Source of the DNA: Bacteroidota bacterium
GTDB taxonomy: Bacteria; Bacteroidota; Bacteroidia; UKL13-3
Assembly (NCBI GenBank): GCA_947453415.1
Contig: CANGGG010000012.1
Location: forward strand, 1-54,412
Reading direction: 5' to 3'
Length of the DNA: 54,412 nucleotides
The notes under the pieces are model-generated. The model had not been told where the DNA came from, made no database searches, and was given only the letters and a program-made list of their open reading frames with translations. How positions within the stretch are numbered: position 1 is the first letter of the stretch; each line of letters opens with the position of its first letter. A program made the position numbers and the translations under genes. Of the stretch, positions 7,621 through 16,517 are shown piece by piece.

Positions 7621-8919
7621 ATGAAGAAAAACTTATTTACAATTTTATTTTTAGCAAGTATTGCTTCAAAATTATTTGCTCAAAGCATCACCACCACTGA
7701 TTCACTTAGTATGACCATAGGAACAGCTGTAGATGTATACTACAATTTACAAACAGGAAAAAAAGATACTGTTAATAATAGAAATTGGCATTTAGCCTTT
7801 GCCGTTAGGAACGCACAACCACCCACCAAAACGATGCAAGCTGCTACCGTTTTAATTAATGAAGGCAGAGGCGTTTCGTTATTTGAAACCAACAAAACTT
7901 TAGCTGATTGGAACACCTTTGATACCACAGGTTGGAATACATGGAAGCCAGCTTATAACAGCGATTCAAGTTGGGATGTTGGTGCATTTAACAAAAACAG
8001 AGACACCGCTCAATCATTTGATTACGGTTGGGGAATGTATAATATGACATCTCGCAATGTAAGTGGTTCTAAAATATATTTAATAGCAGTAGATAACGCG
8101 CAAAATCCATTTGGAACGCCAACTAATTTCAGAAAAATTTGTATTCAAAAAATAGTTTATGATACGCAATGGGTTTTTACCATCAGTAAATTAGACGGAA
8201 CTGATAGCAACACTGTTACCATTAATAAAAAAGATTTCGCTGGTAAATTATTTGCGTATTATAATATGAATTCCAATATTGTAATTGATAGAGAACCAAT
8301 TCCTGCTAACCAATGGAATTTATTATTTACACGTTACAAAGCATTAGTAACTCTTGGACCTACTACTATTATGTATCCAGTTATGGGTGTTTTACAAAAC
8401 ATGAACACAAAGGCATATAAATTAACTGGGTCATCTGCATTTACTGCAAACTACGATACCATGAAATTTATTCCTAAAATTAGAACGATAGATTGGGATT
8501 GGAAAGTAATTACTACATCTCCTGGCGAATGGCCAATAGTAGATACAACCGTGTTTTTCACTAAAAATGCGAACCAAATAAACAAAATTAAATTTACAAG
8601 ATATTATGCTGCTAGCGATAGACAAGTGATAGTATTTAATAAAACTAAATATGATGCATTGGCTGTAAATGAAGCCATAAAAAACAAATTACAAGTGAGC
8701 GTTTATCCAAATCCAGCTAATGAAAATTTGTTTGTAGCATTAGATTCAAAAACTAAAATTGCACAAATAACAATTAGTGATTTAAGTGGTAAAACAATTA
8801 TAAATACCAATTTATTAAATCAAAATAACATTGACATCAGTGGTTTAAAAGTGGGAATGTATATGCTTACCGTTTCTACCGAAAATGGCAGCGAAACAGT
8901 GAAGTTTATTAAACAATAA
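7621..8919 (+). CDS. HmuY-like secreted protein with T9SS sorting domain
   Basis: The protein has a signal peptide (cleavage near LFAQ) followed by about 340 residues resembling HmuY-type heme-binding proteins. An NRNWHLAFAV segment near residue 53 resembles the family's WDLAF core, and IDWDWKV near residue 290 precedes a strand-rich end. The last 80 residues (VYPNPANENLFV...GLKVGMYMLTV...VKFIKQ) are a T9SS type A sorting domain, so the protein should leave the cell through SprA and be attached to the surface or released. It lies 18 bases before a TonB-dependent receptor, and a second HmuY-like protein follows. I infer a role in presenting heme or another iron ligand to that receptor. The HmuY assignment rests on motif resemblance only. 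Confidence 0.72.
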   Translation: MKKNLFTILFLASIASKLFAQSITTTDSLSMTIGTAVDVYYNLQTGKKDTVNNRNWHLAFAVRNAQPPTKTMQAATVLINEGRGVSLFETNKTLADWNTFDTTGWNTWKPAYNSDSSWDVGAFNKNRDTAQSFDYGWGMYNMTSRNVSGSKIYLIAVDNAQNPFGTPTNFRKICIQKIVYDTQWVFTISKLDGTDSNTVTINKKDFAGKLFAYYNMNSNIVIDREPIPANQWNLLFTRYKALVTLGPTTIMYPVMGVLQNMNTKAYKLTGSSAFTANYDTMKFIPKIRTIDWDWKVITTSPGEWPIVDTTVFFTKNANQINKIKFTRYYAASDRQVIVFNKTKYDALAVNEAIKNKLQVSVYPNPANENLFVALDSKTKIAQITISDLSGKTIINTNLLNQNNIDISGLKVGMYMLTVSTENGSETVKFIKQ

Positions 8920-8937
8920 TTTTATTATTCAAAAAAA

Positions 8938-11028
8938 TTGAACACTTTCCAACACATTTTTATTAAAGGCATCAACAAGGTATTTTTTACCTTGTTGATG
9001 TTTGGATGTGTTTGTTTGGTAAATGCACAAACCGCCATTGACACTGTAAAAAGCAGAGGTTTAAATGAAATAATTGTTACTGGTCAAATTGGAGAAACAA
9101 CGCAAAAGAATTCAGTTTTAAAAGTAAAAGTGATTGATATAAAACGCATCAATTTACAAGGAGCATATAACTTACCATCGCTTTTAGCTAATGAGTTAAA
9201 TGTAAGAATAAATTATGACCCAATGCTTGGAAATAGCATTAGTTTACAAGGAATTTCAGGTCAAAACATTAAAGTGATGATTGATGGAGTTCCAGTGATA
9301 GGACGTGAAGGTGGAAGTGTTGATTTATCGCAAATAAACCTTTCGAGTGTGGAAAGGATAGAAATGATAGAAGGACCAATGGGTGTGAATTTTGGTTCCG
9401 ATGCAATGGGCGGAGTCATTAATATTATTACAAAAAAATCGGTAAAAAATCATTCAAGAATGAGTGCTGGTTCTTATGCTGAAAGTATTGGTCAATATAA
9501 TTTTGATATACAAGCAAGCACAGGATTTAAAAAGTTTGGTATTCAAGCTAATTTTCAAAGAAATTTTTTCCAAGGATTCTCCACTGATGAATCATCAAGA
9601 GCTAAAACTTGGAAGCCAAGAACACAATATTTAGCCGATTTAAATTTTTCGTACTTCCTGAAAAATGGAACATTAAGATTTAACAACAGTTTTTTTGATG
9701 AAAAAACTACAGATAAAGGTGTATCAACCATCAACTCATTTGAAGGTACTGCTACTGATCAATATTATTTAACAAGAAGAATTGGTTCTAGTTTATTTTA
9801 CGATAAAAAACTTAACAACAAATGGAGTTTAAACATAATTGCAACTTATCAAAATTACAGAAGAATTCGCAGGTCGGTATTTATTGACCTTACTACTTTA
9901 GATGAACATTTGGTAAATGATGCCGATGTTCAAGATACCAATTACTTTAATTTATATATGAGCAGAGGAATTTTAACCAATAGAACTGCACATAAAAAAT
10001 TAAATTATCAGTTGGGTTATGAAGTAAATATAGATGAAGTTACAGGTTCTAAAATTCAAAATGGATATGCTTCCATTGGTGATTATGGATTGTTTGGTAG
10101 TGCTGAATTGAAAGTAAATAAACAGTTAGTAGTTAGGCCTGCCGTTCGATATATATACAATACTCAATTTGCCGCACCTATTATTCCATCGTTAAATATA
10201 AAATTTGATTTGAATACCAATTGGGCCATGAGGGCTTCGTATGCCAGAGGATTTAGAGCCCCATCGTTAAAGGAATTGCATTTAGCTTTTGTAGATCCAA
10301 ATCATAATTTACATGGAAATGAAAATTTAAAAGCTGAAACAGGGCATAATTTCCAATTGGCTTTTACCCGAATTGCTAAAATTTATAAAAACTATACATT
10401 AACCATTGAACCCATGTTATTTTACAATAAAATAAATAACATGATTGATTTGGTAAGGTTAAATGCTAATACTGTTGCTGCGCAATATAATAACATTACT
10501 AATTTTGAAAATGCAGGTTTTAATTTAAACACATCTGTGGCAAGTAATACTGTTACTATGCAAATTGGTTATGCATATAGTGCAAAGCAAAATTCAATTA
10601 TGGCGCAAGTAAATACAAATACTTACTTTTATACCAACGAATTTAGAGCCAATACAAGTTATACTTTTACCAAAACTGAAACGAGCATAAGTTTGTTTTA
10701 TAAATACAATGGTGCTTTGCAAAATTACCAATACAATTTGGGCGATAATACCATTATACTTGGTAATATTGCCGCTTTTAGTTTGCTTGATTTTACTGTA
10801 AATAAATATTTTTTAAAGCGTAAAGTAAATGTAACATTTGGTTCAAAAAACATTTTAAATACAACCAATGTGCAAGCTAATTTAGTAACTGGTCCTCATG
10901 GAAGTGCTGGAAATAGTGCTTTAATTGCCATGGGCAGAACTTATTTTGCAACACTTAAAATCAATTTAGATTTTATTTATTCAGATAAAAATTCAACAAA
11001 TAATAAAGAAAAAGCCGTTTCTAAATAG
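8938..11028 (+). CDS. TonB-dependent outer-membrane receptor, probably heme/iron related
   Basis: It starts at TTG 18 bases after the upstream gene. The signal peptide ends near VNAQ. The plug domain covers about residues 40-155, with NEIIVTG, a long LRVQG-like stretch (ISLQGISGQNIKVMIDGVPV), VERIEMIEGPMGVNFGSDAMGGVINIITKK. A 22-strand-type barrel follows, including the FRAPSLKELHLAFVDPNHNLHGNENLKAE-type region near residue 440 common to HmuR/BtuB-like receptors (the RAPSLKELH motif is visible). The length of 696 is typical. The flanking HmuY-like genes make heme the best guess for the cargo. No tonB, exbB or heme-permease genes are in the window. Confidence 0.85.
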   Translation: MNTFQHIFIKGINKVFFTLLMFGCVCLVNAQTAIDTVKSRGLNEIIVTGQIGETTQKNSVLKVKVIDIKRINLQGAYNLPSLLANELNVRINYDPMLGNSISLQGISGQNIKVMIDGVPVIGREGGSVDLSQINLSSVERIEMIEGPMGVNFGSDAMGGVINIITKKSVKNHSRMSAGSYAESIGQYNFDIQASTGFKKFGIQANFQRNFFQGFSTDESSRAKTWKPRTQYLADLNFSYFLKNGTLRFNNSFFDEKTTDKGVSTINSFEGTATDQYYLTRRIGSSLFYDKKLNNKWSLNIIATYQNYRRIRRSVFIDLTTLDEHLVNDADVQDTNYFNLYMSRGILTNRTAHKKLNYQLGYEVNIDEVTGSKIQNGYASIGDYGLFGSAELKVNKQLVVRPAVRYIYNTQFAAPIIPSLNIKFDLNTNWAMRASYARGFRAPSLKELHLAFVDPNHNLHGNENLKAETGHNFQLAFTRIAKIYKNYTLTIEPMLFYNKINNMIDLVRLNANTVAAQYNNITNFENAGFNLNTSVASNTVTMQIGYAYSAKQNSIMAQVNTNTYFYTNEFRANTSYTFTKTETSISLFYKYNGALQNYQYNLGDNTIILGNIAAFSLLDFTVNKYFLKRKVNVTFGSKNILNTTNVQANLVTGPHGSAGNSALIAMGRTYFATLKINLDFIYSDKNSTNNKEKAVSK

Positions 11029-11052
11029 ATACAAGTTTTAATATATAATAAC

Positions 11053-12030
11053 GTGATAAAATATAAATATATAATACTAATAATTTTTGCTTCATTGCTT
11101 ACGCTCACATCATGCGAAAAAGCAGAAGTTCCAATTAAATTGCCTCCGCGTGGCAATACTTCATTTGTATCAATTACGCTTGGAAAAGAATTTGAAAAGC
11201 AAGCTTTTTATAATTTAAAAGATAGCCAAATAACTTTGGTTGATAATAATTGTTGGGATTTAGCTTTTGAAGCAGCGCCATTTGGAACTAAAATTACTTT
11301 AAATGGTGGTAAGGATATGTATGCTGCTAGAACCAATAGTAAAACTTTTTTCAAAACCGATAAACCAGATACCTTTAACTATAAATGGGATGCACCTTGT
11401 GGTTGTTTTGATTCATTAGCTATTATGTCCAATAGTAGTTTTGTTTATATCATTGACAGGGGTTACTTATATACCACAGACAGGTATTTTCAAATTAAAC
11501 TTTTAAGTATTTATAATACTCAATATTATTTTGAATACGCTAGCTTAACTAATCCAAGTATAATAACTCAAAAGTTAGTAGATAAAAATCCCAAAAAGAT
11601 CAATGTGTATTTTAGCTTTTCAACGCCATATACAAACTTAGACTTTGAACCAAATAAAGAAGATTGGGATTTTTGTTTTTTAAAATACAGATATGTTTTT
11701 TATGAAACTACCCCAATTACAAAATATGTGGTGAAGGGAATTTTTATAAATACATCAAAAATAGTAGTAGCAGTTGATAGTAATCAAAAATTTGAAGCAA
11801 TAACTCCAACTTATGCAAATGAAAAGTGTAAATATTCTAGTGAAAGGGATGCAATGGGATATGATTGGAAAGTTTATAATTTTACAACGGGCCAGTATAA
11901 CGCTAGAACATACGTAAATTACATGATTAAGGATAAACACGAAGATTTTACTTACAAACTACATTTCCTCGATTTTAATGACAATGGTATAAAAGGTACT
12001 CCTAAGTTTGAATACGTTTTATTGAAATAA
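11053..12030 (+). CDS. HmuY-like lipoprotein
   Basis: The GTG start is 24 bases after the receptor. The leader IKYKYIILIIFASLLTLTSC ends in a lipobox with Cys21, so it is an anchored lipoprotein. NCWDLAFEAAPFGTKI near residue 67 matches the HmuY family's WDLAF segment. The C-terminal region RDAMGYDWKVYNF, NYMIKDKHEDFTYKLHFLDF and GIKGTPKFEYVLL follows the usual end of HmuY proteins, where the last strands read G.KG.P.F.Y. HmuY captures heme and passes it to its HmuR receptor in Porphyromonas; the same role is inferred here. It closes a three-gene unit. Confidence 0.75.
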   Translation: MIKYKYIILIIFASLLTLTSCEKAEVPIKLPPRGNTSFVSITLGKEFEKQAFYNLKDSQITLVDNNCWDLAFEAAPFGTKITLNGGKDMYAARTNSKTFFKTDKPDTFNYKWDAPCGCFDSLAIMSNSSFVYIIDRGYLYTTDRYFQIKLLSIYNTQYYFEYASLTNPSIITQKLVDKNPKKINVYFSFSTPYTNLDFEPNKEDWDFCFLKYRYVFYETTPITKYVVKGIFINTSKIVVAVDSNQKFEAITPTYANEKCKYSSERDAMGYDWKVYNFTTGQYNARTYVNYMIKDKHEDFTYKLHFLDFNDNGIKGTPKFEYVLLK

Positions 12031-12089
12031 TACTTCTTATTCTATTGGCAAACGCTAACGTTTCTAATTCTTTACCAATTGCCTGTTGC

Positions 12090-12107
12090 CTCCCGATGCA
12101 TCGGGAG
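12090..12107. repeat. 18-bp perfect palindrome (ctcccgatgcatcgggag)
   Basis: It lies in the 93-base gap between the HmuY-like lipoprotein and murQ, whose genes converge. The same 16-bp core, tcccgatgcatcggga, recurs at 24974-24989 after marR. It has no T run, so it is a poor terminator and looks more like a dispersed palindromic repeat. Confidence 0.75.
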
Positions 12108-12123
12108 CAAATTGCAAATTCTC

Positions 12124-12936
12124 TTAATAATTATCAATAGCATTCCTCACATTTCCGTGCTTTTTAAGCAATTGTTTTGCTTTAGCCTCAGTAATATTTA
12201 GTTCATCCATGATCATTTTTTTGCCACGGTCTATTAACTTATGATTGCTTAACTGCATATCCACCATTTTATTGCCTTTAACTTTTCCTAATTTTATCAT
12301 AACACTTGTGCTAATCAAATTCAAAACTAGTTTTTGTGCGGTTCCAGCTTTCATTCTTGTACTTCCCGTAACAAACTCTGGCCCAACAATTACTTCTATG
12401 GGAAATTGAGCCTCAGAAGCTATTGAACTATTTTTATTACAAACTATACAAGCAGTTTTATTGCCATTTTTATTAGCTTTTTGCAATGCCCCCAATACAT
12501 AAGGAGTAGAACCGCTTGCGGCTATTCCAATAATAAAATCGTTTGGCGTAACTTGATAATTTTCTAAATCTTTCCAACCTTGTTTGGTATCGTCTTCGGC
12601 AAATTCTACCGCTTTTCTAATGGCTTGGTCGCCACCTGCAATAATGCCAATTACCAAACCCTGAGGAACTCCAAAAGTAGGCGGGCATTCACTTGCATCT
12701 ACTATACCTAAGCGGCCACTAGTGCCCGCACCTAAGTAAAATAACCTGCCACCTTTTTGCATTTGAACATGTGCTTCGTTGATTACTTTTTTTATTTTTG
12801 GCAATACTTTCTTTATTGCTAACGGAACAGTTTGGTCTTGTTCGTTCATACTTTTTAGTAATTCGTCAGTGCTCATTTTTTCTAGGTTATTATAAAGCGA
12901 GCTTTGTTCTGTAGTTCTTGAATTTTTTATGGCCAT
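12124..12936 (-). CDS. murQ: N-acetylmuramic acid 6-phosphate etherase
   Basis: MurQ splits the lactyl ether of MurNAc-6-phosphate to give GlcNAc-6-phosphate and lactate during cell-wall recycling in the cytoplasm. The SIS-domain signature FYLGAGTSGRLGIVDASECP is near residue 66, and the substrate-binding GSTRMKAGTAQKLVLN near residue 193 is intact. The C-terminal helical part NKMVDMQLSNHKL also matches. At 270 residues it is some 30 shorter than the E. coli enzyme, mainly at the C-terminus, which is common in Bacteroidota. No murP or anmK neighbour is seen, so it probably stands alone. Confidence 0.93.
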   Translation of the reverse strand: MAIKNSRTTEQSSLYNNLEKMSTDELLKSMNEQDQTVPLAIKKVLPKIKKVINEAHVQMQKGGRLFYLGAGTSGRLGIVDASECPPTFGVPQGLVIGIIAGGDQAIRKAVEFAEDDTKQGWKDLENYQVTPNDFIIGIAASGSTPYVLGALQKANKNGNKTACIVCNKNSSIASEAQFPIEVIVGPEFVTGSTRMKAGTAQKLVLNLISTSVMIKLGKVKGNKMVDMQLSNHKLIDRGKKMIMDELNITEAKAKQLLKKHGNVRNAIDNY

Positions 12937-13050
12937 AATTTGTAAAATAAATACTTTTATAGGTTTAATAGCTAATAATACTGCAAAAGCAGCTTATCAC
13001 TTTTGTCTTTATAAATCTTTTTTAAAACAATTTATCTATACAAATGCTAT

Positions 13051-13058
13051 TATATTTG
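13051..13058 (+). promoter_or_regulatory. Candidate -7 promoter box of the S41 protease
   Basis: TATATTTG matches TAnnTTTG and ends 24 bases before the ATG at 13083. The expected -33 TTTG is only weakly represented, by TTTA at 13031 (spacing 16). Confidence 0.45.
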
Positions 13059-13082
13059 CGCAGCAATTTAAAAAAATAATAC

Positions 13083-14675
13083 ATGAATAACAGTTTTCAA
13101 AAATGGCAACCATTTATTTACGGAACATTAATAGCTTTAGGAATTGGAATTGGATTCATTCTCAGACCATCAGGTGCGGCAAAAATGATTGGTTCGCAAA
13201 ACAAATTCAATGAATTATTAGGAATTATTCAAAGCGAATATGTTGACACCGTAAATTTAGAGGAAATTGAAACTGAAACTTTCAATGAATTATTGAATAA
13301 ACTAGATCCACATTCAGTATATATTCCTGCCAAAGATTTACAGGCAGCAAACGAACCCTTAGACGGGAATTTTGAGGGAATAGGAGTGGAGTTTAATATA
13401 GTAAACGATACCATTATGGTGGTGTCGGCTATTAGTGGCGGTCCTTCGGCCGATTTAGGAATTCAAAGTGGCGATAGAATAATAAAAGCCGATACAACGA
13501 ATTTGGCAGGTGTAAAAATTACCAATGAACAAGTAGTAAAAAACCTGAGGGGAAAAAAAGGTAGCAGTGTTTTGCTTACCATTTACAGGCCAAGTAATAA
13601 ACAAAAAATTGAATATAATATTACCCGAAATACCATTCCTATTTATAGCATCGATGCTAGTTTTATGTTAGATAATAAAACTGGTTATTTAAAAATAAGC
13701 AGATTTGGAGCTACTACACACCAAGAGTTTTTAGATGCCATTGCAAAGCTAAAAAAAGAAAATATGCAAAGTTTGGTTTTAGATTTAAGAGGCAATCCTG
13801 GTGGTTATTTAAAAGCTGCGAATGACATTGTAGATGAATTACTAAGCGATGGAAAGCTAATAGTTTATACGCAAGGACGTGCCAAACCAAAGCAAACTTA
13901 TTTAACTGAAAAAGAAGGAATTTTTGAAGAAGGAAAGTTAGCAGTATTAATTGATGAAGGCTCTGCTAGTGCCAGCGAAATAGTAAGTGGCGCTATTCAG
14001 GATTGGGATCGTGGATTAATTATAGGCCGTAGAAGTTTTGGTAAAGGATTAGTGCAAGAACCTTTTGAATTAAGTGATGGCAGTGCCATTAGGTTAACTA
14101 TAGCTAGGTATTATACACCTAGTGGACGCTGTATTCAAAAAAAATACAGCGATGGTTACGATAAATATGAAGAAGATTTATTGAACAGATTTGAAAATGG
14201 TGAGTTAGAAAACGAACTAAAAAACACCATTAACGATACTACAAAATATTATACTAAAATAAAAAACAGAGTGGTTTATAGTGGTGGTGGTATATCGCCC
14301 GACTATAAAGTAACCATTGATACTTCATTCAACACAAGGTTTTTAACGCATGTGGCCGCTTCGGGCTTGTTAAATAAAGTAGCTTACCAATATGTAGATG
14401 CCAATAGAAACAATTTGAACAATTATAAATCAGTTGAAAACTTTATTACCAAGTTTGAAGTGAGTAATGAATTAATAAACCAGTTAATTACAATGGCACA
14501 AAACGATAAAATTACTCAACCTACTGAGGCAGACATGGCACGTTCTGGTGCATTTATAAAGCAACAGTTAAAAGCCCTTATTGCTCGCCAAATATGGCGA
14601 GATGGTGGTTATTTTAAAGTAATTAGTATGAAAGATAAAACCATTCAAAAAGCTATTTTGGAATTAGGTAAATAA
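13083..14675 (+). CDS. C-terminal processing peptidase, S41 family
   Basis: This is a periplasmic Ser/Lys protease of the Prc/CtpA family that trims C-termini of exported proteins. An uncleaved-looking N-terminal membrane segment (residues about 12-28) precedes a helical region. A PDZ domain follows at about residues 95-170 (GIGVEFNIV, SGGPSADLGIQSGDRI). The peptidase core includes LDLRGNPGG, then DEGSASASEIVSG with the predicted nucleophile Ser296, and RRSFGKGLVQ with the general base Lys321. A 25-residue spacing between Ser and Lys is what the family shows. The length of 530 is normal. A strong hairpin follows the stop. Confidence 0.92.
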   Translation: MNNSFQKWQPFIYGTLIALGIGIGFILRPSGAAKMIGSQNKFNELLGIIQSEYVDTVNLEEIETETFNELLNKLDPHSVYIPAKDLQAANEPLDGNFEGIGVEFNIVNDTIMVVSAISGGPSADLGIQSGDRIIKADTTNLAGVKITNEQVVKNLRGKKGSSVLLTIYRPSNKQKIEYNITRNTIPIYSIDASFMLDNKTGYLKISRFGATTHQEFLDAIAKLKKENMQSLVLDLRGNPGGYLKAANDIVDELLSDGKLIVYTQGRAKPKQTYLTEKEGIFEEGKLAVLIDEGSASASEIVSGAIQDWDRGLIIGRRSFGKGLVQEPFELSDGSAIRLTIARYYTPSGRCIQKKYSDGYDKYEEDLLNRFENGELENELKNTINDTTKYYTKIKNRVVYSGGGISPDYKVTIDTSFNTRFLTHVAASGLLNKVAYQYVDANRNNLNNYKSVENFITKFEVSNELINQLITMAQNDKITQPTEADMARSGAFIKQQLKALIARQIWRDGGYFKVISMKDKTIQKAILELGK

Positions 14676-14701
14676 TTATAATTATCCACAGTTTAATAAA
14701 C

Positions 14702-14732
14702 AAAAAAGCATCTACATGGATGCTTTTTTTTA
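14702..14732. terminator. Bidirectional intrinsic terminator
   Basis: The stem AAAAAGCATC/GATGCTTTTT with loop tacatg is flanked by A and T runs. It separates the convergent S41 protease gene and the VanZ-like gene and can serve both strands. Confidence 0.85.
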
Positions 14733-14743
14733 TACCAATGATG

Positions 14744-15127
14744 TTATTTTTTATTAAATTTCCATGTTAATATTAACCAAGCCAAAGCACACCCAATGGT
14801 ATTAGCGAGCATGTCTAAATAATCGAAACTACGATTTGCAAACACAGTGGCCTGAAGTATTTCAATAATAATTCCAAACCCTGTTCCGATTAAAAATGCT
14901 GAAAAAATTAATTTGAAACTGTTTTTATCATCATCAAGTTTTTTGGTAGCTATGGCAATTAAAAACGTTTCTGTTCCAAATAATAGCATATGAGCTAATT
15001 TATCAATTCCAATTAAGTTTGTAAACGAAAATTGAGGAATATTATTTCCGTTAGTTCCGCATAAAAAAGTGGCTAATATTGCCCATAAATAGGCGTATTT
15101 GTATATTTTAAGATGCTGAAATACCAT
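14744..15127 (-). CDS. VanZ-like membrane protein
   Basis: This small membrane protein of the VanZ family has about four hydrophobic segments. The family's conserved spots are present: DKLAHMLLFG in the first half, GFGIIIEILQ in the third segment and RSFDYLDMLANTIG before the last helix. VanZ relatives are linked to low-level glycopeptide resistance in some Firmicutes; the function in Bacteroidota is not known. The length of 127 is typical. On the minus strand a TACATTTG box (15133-15140) lies only five bases before the ATG, so transcription may start almost at the start codon. Confidence 0.82.
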   Translation of the reverse strand: MVFQHLKIYKYAYLWAILATFLCGTNGNNIPQFSFTNLIGIDKLAHMLLFGTETFLIAIATKKLDDDKNSFKLIFSAFLIGTGFGIIIEILQATVFANRSFDYLDMLANTIGCALAWLILTWKFNKK

Positions 15128-15221
15128 GGCTTCAAATGTATTTGTTTAAATAAATAACTTAACAATTTATTTATTTAAAAATGAAATAATAAATGCAAGT
15201 TTGCAAAACCTTTATATTATA

Positions 15222-16064
15222 ATGAGTAAACGTAAACTTAAATTAGCAGTGTTGTCCGATATTCACTTAGGAACGTATGGTTGTCAGGCTAAAGCTGTAA
15301 ATAAATATTTAAAATCAATAGAACCAGAAATATTGGTTTTAAATGGCGATATTATAGATATATGGCAATTTAGCAAGCATTATTGGCCCAAAAGCCACAT
15401 GAAAGTGGTTCAACGAATTTTTAAAATGTTGGGCAACGGAACTAAAATTTATTACTTAACAGGTAACCACGATGAAATGCTGCGAAAATTTACCGATTTT
15501 AACTTAGGGAATTTAGAAGTATTAAATAAATTGGTATTAGAGTTAGATGGCAAAAAAGCATGGTTTTTTCATGGCGATGTTTTTGATATAACCATGAAAC
15601 ATAGCAAATGGTTGGCTAAATTAGGTGCCGTTGGATACGATTTTTTGATCATATTAAATAGCATTGCTAATTTTATTTCCGAAAAAATACTGAGAAGAGG
15701 AAGGTTGTCATTTTCACAAAAAGTAAAACAAGGTTTTAAAAGTGCCATTAAGTTTATTGATGATTTTGAGGAAACAGCCGTTCAAGTAGCCATTGAAAAG
15801 AAATACGATTATGTAGTTTGCGGTCATATTCACCACCCAATTATTAAACATTTTCCCACCAATTATGGAACTATTACCTATTTAAACAGTGGCGATTGGG
15901 TAGAAAACCTAACGGCTTTAGAATATAATAATGGCAATTGGAGTTTATACCATCATATAGTGGAGCCAGAAACAGAACAAGAATTATTAGAACAAAAAGA
16001 GGAAGAATTAACAGAAAACGCTATGCTAAACATGGATGAGCTGTTAAAAAATATAGTAAAATAA
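15222..16064 (+). CDS. LpxH-like metallophosphoesterase
   Basis: This is a calcineurin-type phosphoesterase related to UDP-2,3-diacylglucosamine pyrophosphatases. Motifs in order are LSDIHLGTYG, NGDIIDIWQF, TGNHDEMLRKF, FHGDVFD, CGHIHHP and LNSGDWVENLTAL. The set supplies two-metal coordination. Compared with the enzyme at 3732-4529 it lacks the FWFEY segment and carries a longer middle part, so it belongs to a second subgroup whose substrate may differ. I start it at ATG 15222 (MSKRKLKLAVLSD); an in-frame ATG-like start seven codons earlier gives an atypical leader. It ends in an acidic glutamate-rich tail. Confidence 0.82.
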   Translation: MSKRKLKLAVLSDIHLGTYGCQAKAVNKYLKSIEPEILVLNGDIIDIWQFSKHYWPKSHMKVVQRIFKMLGNGTKIYYLTGNHDEMLRKFTDFNLGNLEVLNKLVLELDGKKAWFFHGDVFDITMKHSKWLAKLGAVGYDFLIILNSIANFISEKILRRGRLSFSQKVKQGFKSAIKFIDDFEETAVQVAIEKKYDYVVCGHIHHPIIKHFPTNYGTITYLNSGDWVENLTALEYNNGNWSLYHHIVEPETEQELLEQKEEELTENAMLNMDELLKNIVK

Positions 16065-16074
16065 TTTCACACCT

Positions 16075-16117
16075 GTCAGACGATTAGTTGGCTTAAGCAA
16101 AGCCAAGGCGTCAGACG
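16075..16117. repeat. Hairpin framed by an 8-bp direct repeat
   Basis: The stem ttggctt-aagca-aagccaa (16088-16106) lies between two copies of gtcagacg at 16075-16082 and 16110-16117. It sits in the short gap between two converging genes. The stem shares the TTGGCT/AGCCAA core with the repeats at 1981-2055 and 2377-2451. There is no T run, so it looks like a dispersed repeat and not a terminator. Confidence 0.6.
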
Positions 16118-16132
16118 GTTTAATAAATTTTT

Positions 16133-16447
16133 TTAACAACCGCAGCCTTTTAATTTTTTTACTGTTCCGTCTTTATAAATAATTTCACTGGCTTTTACTT
16201 TTTCATTGTATAAAATAGTAAATTTTAAATCACCGTTTTTCCAACGTTCCTTTTTAGTTAATTTACCATTGTTGGCATAATAAAACCAAGTACCAATTTT
16301 AGCGTTATTTATTTTCTTTCCTTTCATTTTTATTATACCATTTGTATAATAATCTTTTACTTTTTGCGTTTGTTTTTGGGCAATTGTAATTTCAAAACAG
16401 CACAATAAAAAGGTTAAAAGAATAAATTGTTTGATTGTTAGGTACAT
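16133..16447 (-). CDS. Small exported MORN-repeat (YwqK-like) protein
   Basis: A signal peptide (about residues 1-23, cleavage after TIAQ) is followed by short repeated strands of the MORN/YwqK type: YYTNGIIKMKGKKIN, KIGTWFYYANNGKLTKKERWKNG, IIYKDGTVKKLKG. The protein ends in GCGC. Related Bacteroidota proteins are annotated as YwqK family or MORN proteins with no established role. It is 104 residues long. A TAATTTTG box on the minus strand (16468-16475) is a reasonable -7 element 20 bases before the ATG. Confidence 0.7.
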   Translation of the reverse strand: MYLTIKQFILLTFLLCCFEITIAQKQTQKVKDYYTNGIIKMKGKKINNAKIGTWFYYANNGKLTKKERWKNGDLKFTILYNEKVKASEIIYKDGTVKKLKGCGC

Positions 16448-16517
16448 ATATTATATTATTTACACTGCAAAATTAAAAACATTTTATATTTTAGCACCCT
16501 TATTTTAAAAAGATTTA

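Noticed and set aside
12090-12107. Palindrome as transcription terminator
   Set aside because: It has a good stem but no loop and no T run on either side, and the same palindrome occurs elsewhere as a repeat.
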